Source: Bisporella sp. PMI_857 (taxonomy: Eukaryota; Ascomycota; Leotiomycetes; Helotiales; Helotiaceae). Taken from it: a DNA stretch of 64,000 nucleotides. Of this stretch, positions 46,749 to 58,384 are shown piece after piece. The notes under the pieces are model-generated. The model saw only the letters and a list, made by a program, of their open reading frames with translations. It did not search any database and had not been told where the DNA came from. Position 1 is the stretch's first letter. Each line of letters starts with the position of its first letter. The stretch spans positions 18,596-82,595 of the forward strand of contig JAJSPD010000122.1 of assembly GCA_021307315.1 (NCBI GenBank). The letters run 5' to 3'. The translations under genes and the position numbers were made by a program.

Positions 46749-47191
46749 GATTACGGTTGGTTTTTAGGTCCCGCAGGTCCTAGGCGTACTATGATAAGGT
46801 ATGTTTATAGGTAGGTCGATGGCATTCAATCGAAGAAAAGTGGTTCGATGCTGACGGTGTTGGATCAAAGCTCGTGAGAATGGTGAGAAAATGGTGACTG
46901 AATGACATTTGGTGACATTCTTAATGTAGACGAGGCTGAATGGAGCGTCGCGACCAAGCTTTGCCCCACAAGGGTGATTGAAAGGCTTGACCTTAAATTT
47001 ATGGCAGCCTCAGACGACCAATATGCCTATTCAGATCTATTACAACAATTTAATTTGTTTTCCACTCACCTTCAAATTCAAAGGCTCCTGCCCAGAAGTC
47101 GCGAGCTTGTTACGACTTGATGATTAGAGCTTAACCATGAAGTTCTACATCCCAACTAATTCTTGACCTCCTAACATCCACTCTTTTCACT
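46749..47191. promoter_or_regulatory. Shared promoter region taf7 / taf3
   Basis: 443 bp between the divergent ATGs of two TFIID subunit genes; it must contain both promoters. No TATA-like or known factor site stands out. Confidence 0.55.
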
Positions 47192-47870
47192 ATGGCAACT
47201 CCTCATTCTCTCAACCACTCACTGTTGCGGCCGTGCATCCTCCATATCCTACGTGCAGCTGGTTATCATTCCACTAAGCCGACAGTACTTGATACCTTAA
47301 CAGACTTAGCAGCACGATATATGCTGCTCCTAGCGCAATCGACTATGACACATGCCTCGGTGAACGGAAGCGAGTTTGATATCACGATCACAGATGTACG
47401 ACAGGCGATGCAGGACTGCGGCGCGCTTCTGCCAGAAAGAGTGTTCGATGAGCAACTTTTTGATAATGAAGAGGACACTAGAGGTGTTGACACGTTTCTC
47501 AATTGGGCAACAGGAAACGAAAATAGGGAAATCAGAAGAGTTGCACTCGAAGGCGCTGAGACCATGAAGGAAGATTATCTTACAGGTTTGTGTTATTACC
47601 TTCATAGTACGCATATTCTGATCGTTAGCAGTTCTGAAAAAGAAGCACAGTACGGTTGCCGACGATGATTCCCGGTACAACAATACTGTCCTAGGCAAAT
47701 CTGGTGAGCCTCGAGTTGTGAAGATTGAAGGAGGAGAATTCGAAAGCATCAAGGACTGGTCGGACAAACGAAGAGCGGGTTGGAAGCACACATCTGCGTT
47801 ATCATCGCGTCGGCAGTCGTCTGCGCTCAGCTCACTAGAGGATGTCGATATGGAAGACATGGACTTCTAA
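47192..47870 (+). CDS. taf3: TFIID subunit TAF3 (histone-fold, bromodomain-associated type)
   Basis: 210-aa protein in two exons (47192-47585, 47632-47870), with a 46-bp intron (GTTTGT, TTAGCAG). Residues ~8-85 form the BTP histone fold: LLRPCILHILRAAGYHSTKP, VLDTLTDLAARYMLLLAQST and ITDVRQAMQDCGALLP, which in TFIID pairs with TAF10. After it come DTFLNWATGNENREIRRVAL and a basic-acidic tail (VLKKKHSTVADDDSRYNNTV) ending EDVDMEDMDF. Like other fungal TAF3 it lacks the PHD finger of animal TAF3. A TAF8-type protein also has this fold, but the fungal blocks fit TAF3 better. Confidence 0.85.
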
Positions 47871-48147
47871 AAAACCATTCCCCGCACTTTGCACGCACGG
47901 CGACGGAGTTGGGACGGTGTCTGGTGCATACAATCGTTTCCTAGATCCAATACACGAATTTCTAGCATTGGTTGAGGGGTTAGGCAACGGTGCTACTATC
48001 AAGACTCTGATTTGCATGTCTAAATGCCACAGTGGATATTATACTATACAATGAATGCTTCTCATGGGGCGGCAGGGCCATGAAGCCAGCAAGTGGAGAA
48101 CCACGTGGGTAAGTTTACAGTAACGCAATACTAAATTAGCATCACTC

Positions 48148-48573
48148 TCAAACCGAACCCAATCCTTCGTTCTCCGCCCTTCTTCCAGCACCGCTACCAA
48201 TACTTTCGCCACCCCGTTGTGCTTCCTTAATCTCCTCTCGTGCACCCTTTTGCTCCGCCTTCTGTCTGTCCAAGTCACTGGTATAGCCTCCTTCCTCTCC
48301 TATCCAGAGTTCTTCTTGTTAAATTGTACATCCATAACGTCTCCTCCAGGCGCTCTCATCTGCTCCCCCTCGAGATCCTCCTTTGGCGTTCCAACCCTCG
48401 TGCTTGGCATTCTCACACCACTCTCATCGGCATGGCCATTAGGATGATCACCATGTCCCGCGGCTGTAGGTGACCCTACTGACATTCCAGGTGTTGCTCT
48501 GTAGGAAGAAACTCCATCGTTGGGACCGAATGATGACCCTGCTTCTCGAGCAGAGGTTTTGGGAGCCCGACAT
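48148..48573 (-). CDS. Small conserved hydrophilic fungal protein, two frame slips
   Basis: About 141 aa, read from ATG 48573 to TGA 48148. I recognise it as a conserved fungal type without known function. Landmarks are SPTAAGHGDHPNGHADESGV, RMPSTRVGTPKEDLEGEQMR, GGDVMDVQFNKKNSG and YTSDLDRQKAEQKGAREEIK. The frame must change twice: near the start codon, where GGG would be GG to reach the APKTSAREAG block, and after NKKNSG, where a TAG appears and one extra base restores EEGGYTSDL. The two shifts cancel. Short introns cannot explain them; one-base sequence errors or a decayed gene can. No membrane or signal segment; likely intrinsically disordered and soluble. It is divergent from palC. Confidence 0.6.
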
Positions 48574-48975
48574 TATGAAGAGGCAACTTTGGTTTACAGA
48601 ATTTTGGATTTGTATGTAGGTTATAAGTATTAACAAAGCTTGCTCCGTCTCCCAGAAAGGATCTCAGCTTTAATTAAGAAGAGACCCCCCCGCCCCCACC
48701 AGGTGACGTCGATGAGTTATAGAAGGCATTTCTTTAACTTGACCCCTCCTAGTTGATAGAGATCATTTTCAGCCTTGCATTGTGCCAAGCATCGTCACCA
48801 CCAATTATGCTTCCAGTCTTTCAAGTCCATATACATATACATATGTAACAAACAATCATTTTTTCAATGTCTAATTGAGATGCTTTTGTCCGGCAACAAA
48901 AGTATCAAGTATATTCAAATATAAGCGAGAACACGTTTCGGAGATTCTGATCCTCAGAACGGAACAACAATCAAC
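48574..48975. promoter_or_regulatory. Divergent promoter region upstream of palC
   Basis: 402 bp between two divergent starts. A C-rich run (48685-48697) is present; no PacC-type GCCARG cluster was obvious. Confidence 0.4.
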
Positions 48976-50465
48976 ATGCCTTTTCCATTCAACCTCCCAA
49001 CAACCTCTGCATTTTCATTCTCCTCGTATTTCAACAGTGATACCCATCCCTCTCTACCTTTATCAGCCAGCACATATCGAGGCGTTCTCCGAGATGTCCT
49101 CAAGAAACACAAACGTCTTCCCCCTCGAGAGCAGACCTCTAACCTTTCGGCCATACTCTTAAGTCTTAACAACTACATCCCATACCTTCTGGCTGTCGAC
49201 TCAGGCTTAGGAGGTCAGTTAGTTGCAGGCGAAGAACTAGATGTAGTTTTAAAGACCACACCGGCACTGAAGTGGAGGCCTACGTTATCAGATAATCTCA
49301 TACCAGGACGAGAGGCTGCGCGACTCAAGATTCAGAGTCTGGAGTACGAAGTGTATTTTGTCCTCTCGACATTTGCATATACGTACATTCTATTGTCACG
49401 TGCTTCTCTGCATCCGCTCTACTCTTCTGCTACAGCATCACCAACGGCAGAGCAGCGGACTAGCGCGATTACAACAGCTACCAAGCATCTTCTCTCCGCT
49501 GCGTCTATTCATGAATTTCTCTCAAAACGTGCAGATCAGATACCATCAGATCCACCTTCGGCAGATATCACGAAATCTACCTTTCGAGCTCTATCTTCAC
49601 TGGCTCTAGCTGAAGCGACACTTTTGGCAGTTTTGAAAGATGATCCATATCCAGCTGCCGTAGCCCAAGAGAGGAATCAAAATGACAAAGACTGGATGAT
49701 TAAGGCGCCTGATATTCCAAAAGTTAGGGCACATCTCTTTGCTAGATTATGTTTAGCCGCAGCTGAACATGCTGCCAATGCTTCGTCACTGTTGAATTCA
49801 GCCGGAGGAAAAGGTCAAGGCAAGATTAATCCTGAAATTCTTCGCTATGTTGATGACTTGAGAAGAACAGGAAGAGGCAAGGCATGTAGGTTCTTTGGGA
49901 TTGACGCGGACCTTGGTGGCCAGACAGGGGCTGCAATCGCTTGGTTGCAAGCCGGACTTCATGAGTTAGGCTTTGGTATGAAGGATGAAGGCAGTAGAAA
50001 AGGTTTGAGTCTTGGCAGAATGAAGAAAGAATGGAATGAAAAACGAGAAGATAAGAAAGTTGAGAAAGGTGCGGCATGGGGTTCTGATGCGGGCAAATAC
50101 GAAGAAGCACGAGTCCTTGAAATGCTAGAGAAGAAGTGGGTTAAAGAAAACGATACAGTAAGTTTCGTGACATTTAAGTTGAAATGGACCTAATATTGTA
50201 GGTTAACACGCAAATCGTTCCGCCCTTTGCATCCTTGATAGGAAATATGCCTTCTGGGCGAGAGATTCATTCCTTGAAGCCATTTATTCCGCCTGTCCTA
50301 GATTCAAGCGTTCTTGAAAGCATGAGGGCACCACCTGATCGAGCAGATGATTATGGAAGTGACGATGCGAGTTCAGATGATGAACGTGAGAGTCAAGCGC
50401 CGGTCGGTACCTTCCCGGGAACGAGTGGTGATTATTCCAGAAGTAGTACTAGCAATTACTACTAG
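48976..50465 (+). CDS. palC: pH-response regulator PalC (BRO1 domain)
   Basis: 481-aa component of the Pal/Rim ambient-pH signalling pathway, recruited with ESCRT-III (Vps32) to plasma-membrane sites and needed for PacC activation. Two exons, 48976-50157 and 50202-50465, with a 44-bp intron (GTAAGT, TTGTAG) in phase 0. The start [19 protein letters not shown] is characteristic. BRO1-like helices follow: [80 protein letters not shown], and later [20 protein letters not shown] and [19 protein letters not shown]. The last exon has [20 protein letters not shown] and an acidic Ser-rich tail ending STSNYY. Confidence 0.95.
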
Positions 50466-52220
50466 ATACAATACAAATGCTACTACTTATCATCGACATG
50501 CATTCGAGGCGATCTTACACAACAAACAATAATGAGGAACATGAGGCTTACCATTTTCTATCTATTCTTATTAGTTGCTCTACTTTTTCCATCAATAAAG
50601 AGTTCTTCCACACCAAACCGTGTGCAAGATGCCAAGTCAACCCAGCGCTTAGAGTATGGGGAAGTTTCATCTGATGCCACGAAAACATTCTCAAAATGTC
50701 ATTAGCACATATAATGAGATAGCGTAAATGACTTCTTGAACACTAACGGGTGCCATGCTGAAATTATTAAATTCGTAGCTCAAACAGCTGTATAACAACC
50801 GAGAAAGCCACAGCAGGCCGCTGTATTCTTTCTCATGCAGTTTTTGGAGCAGAACTGCTGCGCTGGAGTGCCTGACAGAGATCAGGAGATAGAGGCTTAG
50901 CAAAATGAGGCCACCTCCTCCTTAGTGATCTAGCTGTGCTAGAACATTCTGAAGAAAAGCCTAACCCAAGTATGGGAAGTGTAAAATACAGGGACAGGCA
51001 CGGTTCACAACAAAATAATCAAAGTGGTATCAATGCCTCCCATTGTCGCCATCTAACTCTATTTGCAGCGTATCCGGTCTCTCTTCCTTCTCCCTAAGCC
51101 TGGCACACGGTTGATCTCGAGGCCTGTGGCGTCCCCTGCTCCGCTGATATCTGAGCATACTCCGTTTTGGCAGATGCTACGCCGCCCATTACAAAGAGCT
51201 TTCGCTGGTGGGCGGATTGCTGTTTTGATTGGGGCCGTTATTCCTATTGTTCCCATTGTTTCTAAAGTTGTCGTTCAACAAATTGCTAACATCACCGACG
51301 TCATTGTTATCTTGCTGATCACTGCCGTTGTCATTGCACACCTGTCGCCTAACCAGTGCGGGACCGACAACCTCAGCACTTTATTCTTAGAGCCCGTTGT
51401 AATCAACTATGACTGACTAGCGACCACACTGGCAGCTAGTAGGCTAATGAGGAGGATTGGAGAAAGCTGCAATTTGGATTAAGCTAGCTGAGCTGAGATA
51501 AGTTGAGATAGAGAGATGGCTCAATGGAGCTGAGAATTCAATCTTTGAATGAAGAAATGGTTCTAGAGGAGAAAAGAATCGAAATACACAGCGATGTTTG
51601 GCTGCAACCCCCCGCCCCCTGTCTAAACTATTGACTTTATACACATTGCTCCAGACTTATACTTTCAATCATGCTATAACAGGCACATGGATATATCCTG
51701 TTGAGGAATTTTACGGTAGATTCCCACCAGTATCATCGTGTCTTCATTCTTTAGGGCTCTTAAAACCGCCTGATCGACGGACGGAGTCAATTTTTATTAT
51801 TGAATGGTATCTATAACGCTGCAAACTCCACATTCTCCGACACATCCCCGGCACGGTCGCTATCGGGTTAGAAAGCTGTTATGCTAGCCAAAATCTATGT
51901 GCGACTATGTTCATGTGCATGTATCTCATATCCCTATGGAATGAATCTGTGGGTTTATTTTTAAACATTTCCTAGACTGCAAGGATGCACACAATTTAGA
52001 GCTTAATGCAGCCTTGCCTGTTGATAGCTATAGAATATATATTGGTAGACCCTCACTATGTTGTAGTCTGTTGCGAATTCGTTAAGTTAAAGATCCAGTT
52101 GTGACAAAGGCAATCTCCGAGATGCTAGTGTTAAAGTCTCAATGTCTAGTTGAATCATCTTCAAATCAAAATACCGCTCTTCCTCTTTGCAGTCGCTTTT
52201 TTTGTCCCCTTATTCCTACC
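50466..52220. other. Long intergenic stretch
   Basis: 1.75 kb between palC and the HET gene. Apart from the doubtful small minus-strand frame at 51187-51475, I see no gene. The remainder has short, unpaired frames. Confidence 0.4.
51187..51475 (-). pseudogene. Possible broken small secreted Asn-rich protein
   Basis: The minus strand holds two suggestive pieces. One is a hydrophobic LSPILLISLLAASVVASQS stretch (about 51475-51417) that looks like a signal peptide but lacks an ATG. The other, in another frame, is an Asn/Asp-rich tail (VRRQVCNDNGSDQQDNND, then NNGNNRNNGPNQNSNPPTSE) ending at TAA 51187. The VRRQ would suit Kex2 processing. No clean intron joins them. This may be a decayed gene or coincidence; I cannot name a family. 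Confidence 0.25.
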
Positions 52221-54267
52221 TCATATAATGCAGAGCTCTGTGAGAGGTCTCGTCATTGGAAAGGTGAGCCGACCCCTCAAGCTTTCTGTTGACGCGTGGC
52301 CCACTCGTTCATATGTCGCTAGTTGCTCTGGAACGCTCCGTAGGAGAAGCATATAATGCCTTTCATTAGAGTACACAACAGGGAGGGCGAAGAGCCCTGA
52401 TGTCATATATGTAATATCCCTATCATCCAGATCGCACATACCAAGGAGCTCCGCTTCATCGTACGCGTTGTATCGGTCGATGGAATCGTTGATCCTATGC
52501 TCATCAAGTTCGATTCTTGTCAAAGGAACTAGATGTCCTCTGATCTTAAGTGCTCCTTCGCCAGGTATATAAGCTGAGCTTAACTCGCCAAGGTCTAGCA
52601 CTTCAATAACTGTGTGCATCATATCCCGGTTGTAATGATATCCAATTTGACCGTCCCATGCGACCCACGACCAACTCGGTGCACGAGGGGTTTTCGGTTT
52701 CCGTGAACTGGGGATTTGAGGATATGTATACCAGAGTAGATCTTGCGGTAAGCGACTCCTCCAGAGTCCTGCGATATTCGCCTCTCCAGTCAAGTCTGAT
52801 ATGCGTTGAATTACTCCAGAGAAAGCAGCCAATCTATCACTTACCCTAGTTAAGGCTCTTCCGGTATATGCTTGTACCGCTTCACGGTAATTATCAAGTA
52901 GATCATTCGCACTCAGCGACGCTTTGCCAGAGCCCATTTCGCCGCCAAGCCACGGCATACGGTTGAAAAAGCTACCAGGAGGCCGGTTGTCCTCACTTGC
53001 ATTCCCGTTCTGGCATTCAAATATCCATTTATCTTTGATGAAATGCAAGATCCTTCGTGACAATACGCGCTCTTGGAAAGTCCAACCGCGGCCGTTCCAT
53101 ACGGATCCTTCAAGTTCCATAGTCACGTCATCATAACCCCAGTGGGTATTCATGGGGATTAGGTAGAGATATCCAGGTATGGTGTTTTGAGACATCGAGA
53201 TACGGCAGTATATCCTTGTAGGAGGGAAGTCAGAAGCTGTCCGTTCCAAGAATCCATGATGAGCTGTTGTTGCACAAGTTGCAGCAATGGTCAGAGTGGC
53301 ATTTGTATAAATAGTACACATTCGTGGTGCTTCGCTGGCCCAGTCAGACTTGCTATCCTGTATTATGCAAAGTGAGTCGATCCAAATGTAAGTGATGCCC
53401 AAGGCTGCCGACAACCTGATGGCGTCTCGAAAGGTAAGTGGCAAATCTTGGAACTCGATCGTCTGAAGCCGGTCACGTAGCGTTTCTTCCGTTGTCACGA
53501 GAAACGGAGCTGACGTTGCTGGATCTCCCCATACATGACTTAGCGCCGCATAGCACACCACGCTGTCAAGGGCATCTGTCTCGACCAATCGGACATCCAT
53601 TTGATCGTTCCTAATCTCAACCAGTCGCTTTGGAAGTGCTGCAGGGTCAGAGCCAGTATTTTTACATGATGTATGGCCACCGGAGCAGCGCTGCAGCTGA
53701 GCTTTTATGGCACGGATATTGACGGTAGACAATACGTCGGAGCCTGGTAGCTGCCTTCGGACGAGACCCTGGATTGCTAGGGGATTTCCTGGTATGGGTT
53801 AGGAATGGTAGCTCGTTGTTTCTCATGTACTTGCCATGGTCCGTGTATACTTTGAATGGGATCCCGATCTTTTTCATTTTCTGACCGGGAAATTCGATCC
53901 ATACATCGTAGTGAAACAAGCCATTTTCTTCTACTGGAAGTCTTCTGTCCCCATGCAGCTGTGCATTTTCTGAAAATAACGTGACCGATTGAATCACGAT
54001 TACCCCTTCCCAGTGTGTCGATGGTACATTGTTACCTCTAATTCTACATTTCAGAGCGTATTGAATTGTTTGGCAAGAAATGCAGTGGGAGTTATCGAGT
54101 TCTTTAAACTCTGGATAGAATACTTGAAGACCCCAAGAAACTTTGGAAGAGTTGTTTCGAGGGTCAAATGATTGAAATGTCAATGTGCAACGATCACACA
54201 GGTCTTGAACGGATAAGGTATGCTTGTCTCCAGGCGCTATTCTAGTTAGACATTCCTTATTAGCCAT
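52221..54267 (-). CDS. HET-domain protein
   Basis: Heterokaryon-incompatibility type protein of ~680 aa; members of this group trigger cell death on non-self recognition. The N-terminal ~150 residues (ATG 54267; CDRCTLTFQSFD, CISCQTIQYALKCR) carry cysteine pairs often seen ahead of HET domains. The HET domain has CYAALSHVWGDP, PLTFRDAIRLSAALGITYIW, IDSLCIIQDSKSDWASEAPR and the VWNGRGWTFQERVLSRRILH block. The C-terminal part ends in RLTFPMTRPLTELCII. Between the two parts, near 53800-53830, the frame changes by one base. A branch-point-like CTAAC before CCATACCAG suggests an intron acceptor, but I found no donor in the right phase, so a one-base indel is equally possible. Confidence 0.82.
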
Positions 54268-55013
54268 ATTACTCTTGGGCTCAAGGCAACCCTAAGACTA
54301 TTCCAACTGGCGATTAAGATGAGAGTCCAAACCACGGATATCGAGCGTTATGTAGCATGGAGGAGAATAACCTCAAACTTTAAAAACACATTCGGCTCAG
54401 TGAAAAGTTATAAGAATTGAAGGTGGTTTACTGAAAAAAATGACGCTTTGTGCTTAGTGCCTCATAGCGTGGCTGGTGGGATGACTAAGTAGTGATAAAT
54501 AGCCTGTGGCAACCGAAGAACAGAGATTACGATATTTTTTTTGATGCGAATGGTGCTTTTGCAGGGACAAAGAGATATTCAATTGTGTGTCAGATAGAAT
54601 GGAGTGTGCTTAAGAATATTTTTGAATGCCAATTCCCTAGTCATTCCTACGGGCCTATTTTATTTCGCGCTAGAAAGTGCTGACCAATGCTAAGAGGCAC
54701 ATTTTTATTTTTTATTTTGTTTTGTTGGCAAGTGGGTTGTAATTGGACACCAAATGCGATCAGCCAAGTTTCATTGGTGCACTCACGTGCATAAGGGGCA
54801 GTTCCAACAGTGCGAAATGAACCTGGCCGTGCGTGTACGACGATGACAGCTACTTAAAGAAGTTATGGTCATCGCTGGGTGGACGTAAACTCTCATGGGC
54901 GTGACTACTGTGCAGGAGGGTAGGAACTGTGTATCACTACATAATCTGATACTTAGCAGGTACCACAAGATTACATATATTATTTTTGCTACTATCCCAC
55001 AGGCACATCAATC
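54268..55013. other. Divergent intergenic region, HET gene / P450
   Basis: 746 bp holding the promoters of both genes. A short plus-strand frame at 54492-54683 has no features. Nothing else recognised. Confidence 0.4.
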
Positions 55014-56946
55014 ATGCCTGAAATTCGGAATGTGATACCTGACGGCGCATTCTTCAGCATTTCTCTACGAGCAATAGCATACCTGGTGCTGATCGGGGCG
55101 GCATTCGGACTCTATCGTGGTTATAAAGTCCGCTCGATGGTACATCGAGTACACACGGAACATGGAATCGTAAGTACTATGTATTTCACCATTCTCCCAA
55201 TTACAGATCCCCCGCCCTTAAGATAGAAACTTTTTTTCTTTACGCTGAGTAGTGTAGAGATACACTACTAAAATGCCTCCAGTTCATCTTACCTCACTCG
55301 TGGCTCTTTGGCCATCTACTAGTGATTGCCAAGGCTTTCATTAAAGGCAAAATACCACCAGATGCACATGGGCAGCTGGTGCCAATCATTCTGGCCAAAG
55401 AGTATCCTGAGGTTATGAAAATGGGCTTGGTATATATGGATGTGTGGCCAATTAGCGATCCAATGCTATCTGTCTTTCACCCGGAAATAATAGTACAGTT
55501 TACGCAGGAACAAAGTCAACTTAAGCACCCACAATTGAAAGCAGCATTCGCAGACTTTAGCGGCGGTACAGAGTAAGTATAAGCCATGGACTATTTGATT
55601 CTAACTCCGGAGTCGACCGACTGATATCGAACGCATAATCGCGTCGGAGATATCCCCATTGGCAAGGCTAATTCGGAGAATAGTCTTGTGTGCTCGGATG
55701 GCCCAGAGTGGAAACAAGGTCGCAAGATCTTTAATCCAGGATTCGCTGCCAGCAACCTGTTGTCTATGATTCCAGCATTCATTGAAGAGGTGAATATTTT
55801 CGTCGCGAAGCTGCGAGATTTAGCTACAAAGGGCAATATAATAAAGCTGGAAGACCCTGCGACTACTTTAACCATAGATATCATTGGCCAGGCAGTATTG
55901 TGAGTAAATGCTTGCCGACAAACACGGGCTAGCCTTAGAAACTTGAACATAAGTAACCCAGTTTTAGCGGAGTAAGACTAAATACGCAAAGACAATCATT
56001 GTGGTTCATAACCACTCTCTTAAAGCAAATAAGTCTGCTTAGCTATGATTTTAATTGGAAGCTTCTGAACCCATTGCGGCCCATACGACACTGGTATTAT
56101 AATCGCTCCTTTCGAAACGCTATGATACCATATATTCAAGGCACGATTTCAAACCACGAAAAGATCGAAGGCCCAAAGACCATCCTCAAGCTCGCGGTCA
56201 AGTCCTATGTCGAAGATCAGGCCATCTCCGGACGCGGTAGCGTCCCTCCTGAATTCATTGAGAAAGTAGCAAACCACATCAAGATATTCCTTCTGGCAGG
56301 CCATGACACTACGGCAACGACCATTGCTTATGCCTGGTACGAGCTGAGCTTAAACCCGCAAAAGCTATCGATCTTGCGTGCCGAGCACGACAAAGTGCTT
56401 GGGTTAGATCTCTCTCACGCCGCAGAGCGAATTGCCACAAACCCGGCGCTGCTTAATCAGATGCCGTACACCCTAGCCGTTATCAAAGAGACACTCAGAC
56501 TCTGGGTACCGATAAGCACTGTCCGCATCGGGGGGCCTAATTTCTTCCTTACACACCCGCAAACCGGAGTCCGGTACCCGGCCGAAAGCTTCATGCTCTT
56601 CAGTTGCTCCAAAGCATCTCATCGGCACCCGGAGTTCTGGCCGGAACCCGACGCGTTCATCCCCGAGCGGTTCGTGGTTCCCGAAGGCGATCCTCTACAT
56701 CCATATAAGAACGCCTGGCGCCCTTTCGAGATCGGAATGCGCAATTGTGTCGGGCAGGAATTGGCGACTTTGGAATTGAGGCTAATTTTGGCGTTGACGG
56801 TTAGGGAGTTTGATGTGGAGATTTGCTATAAGAAGGATGCACCTAACTTGTGGGGAACTAAGGCGTATCAGATGACGCCGCCTGATACGATCACTGCGCA
56901 TCCAAAGGACGGAATGCCAGTTCGACTGAGGAGGAGGATGCCGTAA
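55014..56946 (+). CDS. Cytochrome P450 monooxygenase
   Basis: 546-aa microsomal P450 in four exons (55014-55169, 55283-55572, 55684-55899, 55968-56946). The exon 3 acceptor AATAG at 55683 was picked because it gives GGTDLVCSDGPEWKQGRK in frame and follows a GCTAAT branch point. The N-terminal anchor is at ~12-33 (AIAYLVLIGAAFGLY). Proline-rich hinge FILPHSWLFGHL follows, then the C-helix WKQGRKIFNPGF, I-helix oxygen-activation motif AGHDTT (331-336), the E-x-x-R pair in IKETLRL (E395, R398) and the haem loop FEIGMRNCVG with ligand C481. All canonical residues are present, so it should be active. Substrate unknown. It converges on an epoxide hydrolase gene 173 bp away. Confidence 0.92.
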
Positions 56947-57119
56947 TATAGCCAGAAAGTTTATGGGAAACGGTTTAGCACGAATCGCCAGAATCGCTTT
57001 GTTACGAATCTGAAAGTAGGCATATGTAAAAGGAAATGCCAATTTCTAATATTACAGAAGAAAATAAGATGGCCTGAGCACTCAATAATGGCATGCATTT
57101 AAGACACCGCAACAGATCT

Positions 57120-58384
57120 CTAATTTCCCTTTACGACATCATAAGCACCTCCTCCTCTCCCAAACATGCTTCTTAGATCCCCTACGAGCTGGTCAGGCCT
57201 CTCATAAGCAGCGAAATGCCCACCGCTTTCATGCTCTTTCTCAAAAACCACACTCCCGAGAGTCCTTGTCCAGGTACTCGGAATGACGTAAATATCTTGC
57301 GGGAAATGGCTGTAGCCGATCTTGACATTTGGTATCCATTTGAGAAGTATATCGTGAGGTGCTTTATTCAGTTCGTCTTTCCAGATATGCCTGGACTCAT
57401 AGTAGATTCTACAACTCGCTGCAGGGCCAGCGGTGCTAAACCAATAAATATTCGTCCACGTACAGATCTCGTCATCTGTCCACGGGTAGTCGTCCGTCCA
57501 GTCATGTAGTTTTTCGTAGATCCAAGAGAGCAGAGCGACAGGACTGTCTGCTAGAGCATAGCCTATAGTCTGCGGTTTGCTGCCCTGAAGATGGTTATAG
57601 CCATATCCTTCCTTGTTGAACCAGGCAGACCGATCAACGCCGTTTGCTTCCCGTGTGTTGTAAGGCTGTGTAGTGTGCTGAAATGCTTGCCATGGGTTCT
57701 TGAGATATGAAGGACGGCGTCCCATATCCATGTTGAAGTGAGTTGCTTTGCAATGCCCTGGATAAAGCAGGGAGATTGCGCGCGTGATCCAAGCACCCCA
57801 ATCACCTAGATGTGTTAGCGAGGATAATAGAAGCTTTTAGGAAATGGTGGCCCACCTCCTTGAGTAACATATTCTTTATATCCAAGTCTCAGCATTAGCT
57901 TATTCATGGTCTCTGCATACTGCGCGAATCCAAATCCTCGTTTGGATGTCCCCTCAGAGAACCCAAAGTTGGGCAAACTTGGCGCAATAACATCAAAAGC
58001 CACGCCTCCATCGCCTCTTGTCAACGGTTCCAATATTTTTGTGACCTCCACAAAGCTCCCAGGCCATCCATGCACAAATAATAAAGGAATAGCGCCTTTC
58101 ACCTCGCTCTTCATGTGAACAAAGTGAATATTTAGTGGCTCAAAGCCATCAGCTTGGATTGATGTCGTAAATTGAGGGAATTTGTTGAGATTAATTTCTG
58201 CTGTTTTCCATTCATAACTTTTCCGCCAGTATTCCGTAATACGCCTTACGTCTGAGAGCGGAGCGCCGAGATCCCATCCGGCTTCTTCGAGCTCATCTGG
58301 GAAGCGGGCAAGGGAAAGGCGTAACTTGAGATCCTCTAGGCGCTCAGCGTCTATTGAGATAGTGAAGGGCTTGATATCGGCCAT
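57120..58384 (-). CDS. Epoxide hydrolase (microsomal EPHX1-type)
   Basis: 404-aa alpha/beta hydrolase opening epoxides to diols. Two exons, 58384-57856 and 57805-57120, with a 50-bp intron (GTGGGC, TCTAG) splitting a glycine codon. The N-terminal EHN domain ([40 protein letters not shown]) precedes the hydrolase fold. Oxyanion motif HGWPGS (105-110), nucleophile D178 in QGGDWGAW, and catalytic histidine H373 in [12 protein letters not shown] are all visible. No N-terminal membrane anchor is present, unlike mammalian EPHX1, so it is probably soluble, as in other fungal members. Tail to tail with the P450, which could make its epoxide substrate (inference). Confidence 0.93.

Noticed and set aside
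46297..46767. 156-codon hydrophobic plus-strand frame
   Set aside because: Antisense to the Lys/Thr/Pro-rich N-terminus of taf7; composition artefact.
51063..51416. 117-codon plus-strand frame with two hydrophobic stretches
   Set aside because: It is opposite an Asn-rich frame; AAT/AAC codons read as Val/Ile on the other strand, which explains the hydrophobicity.
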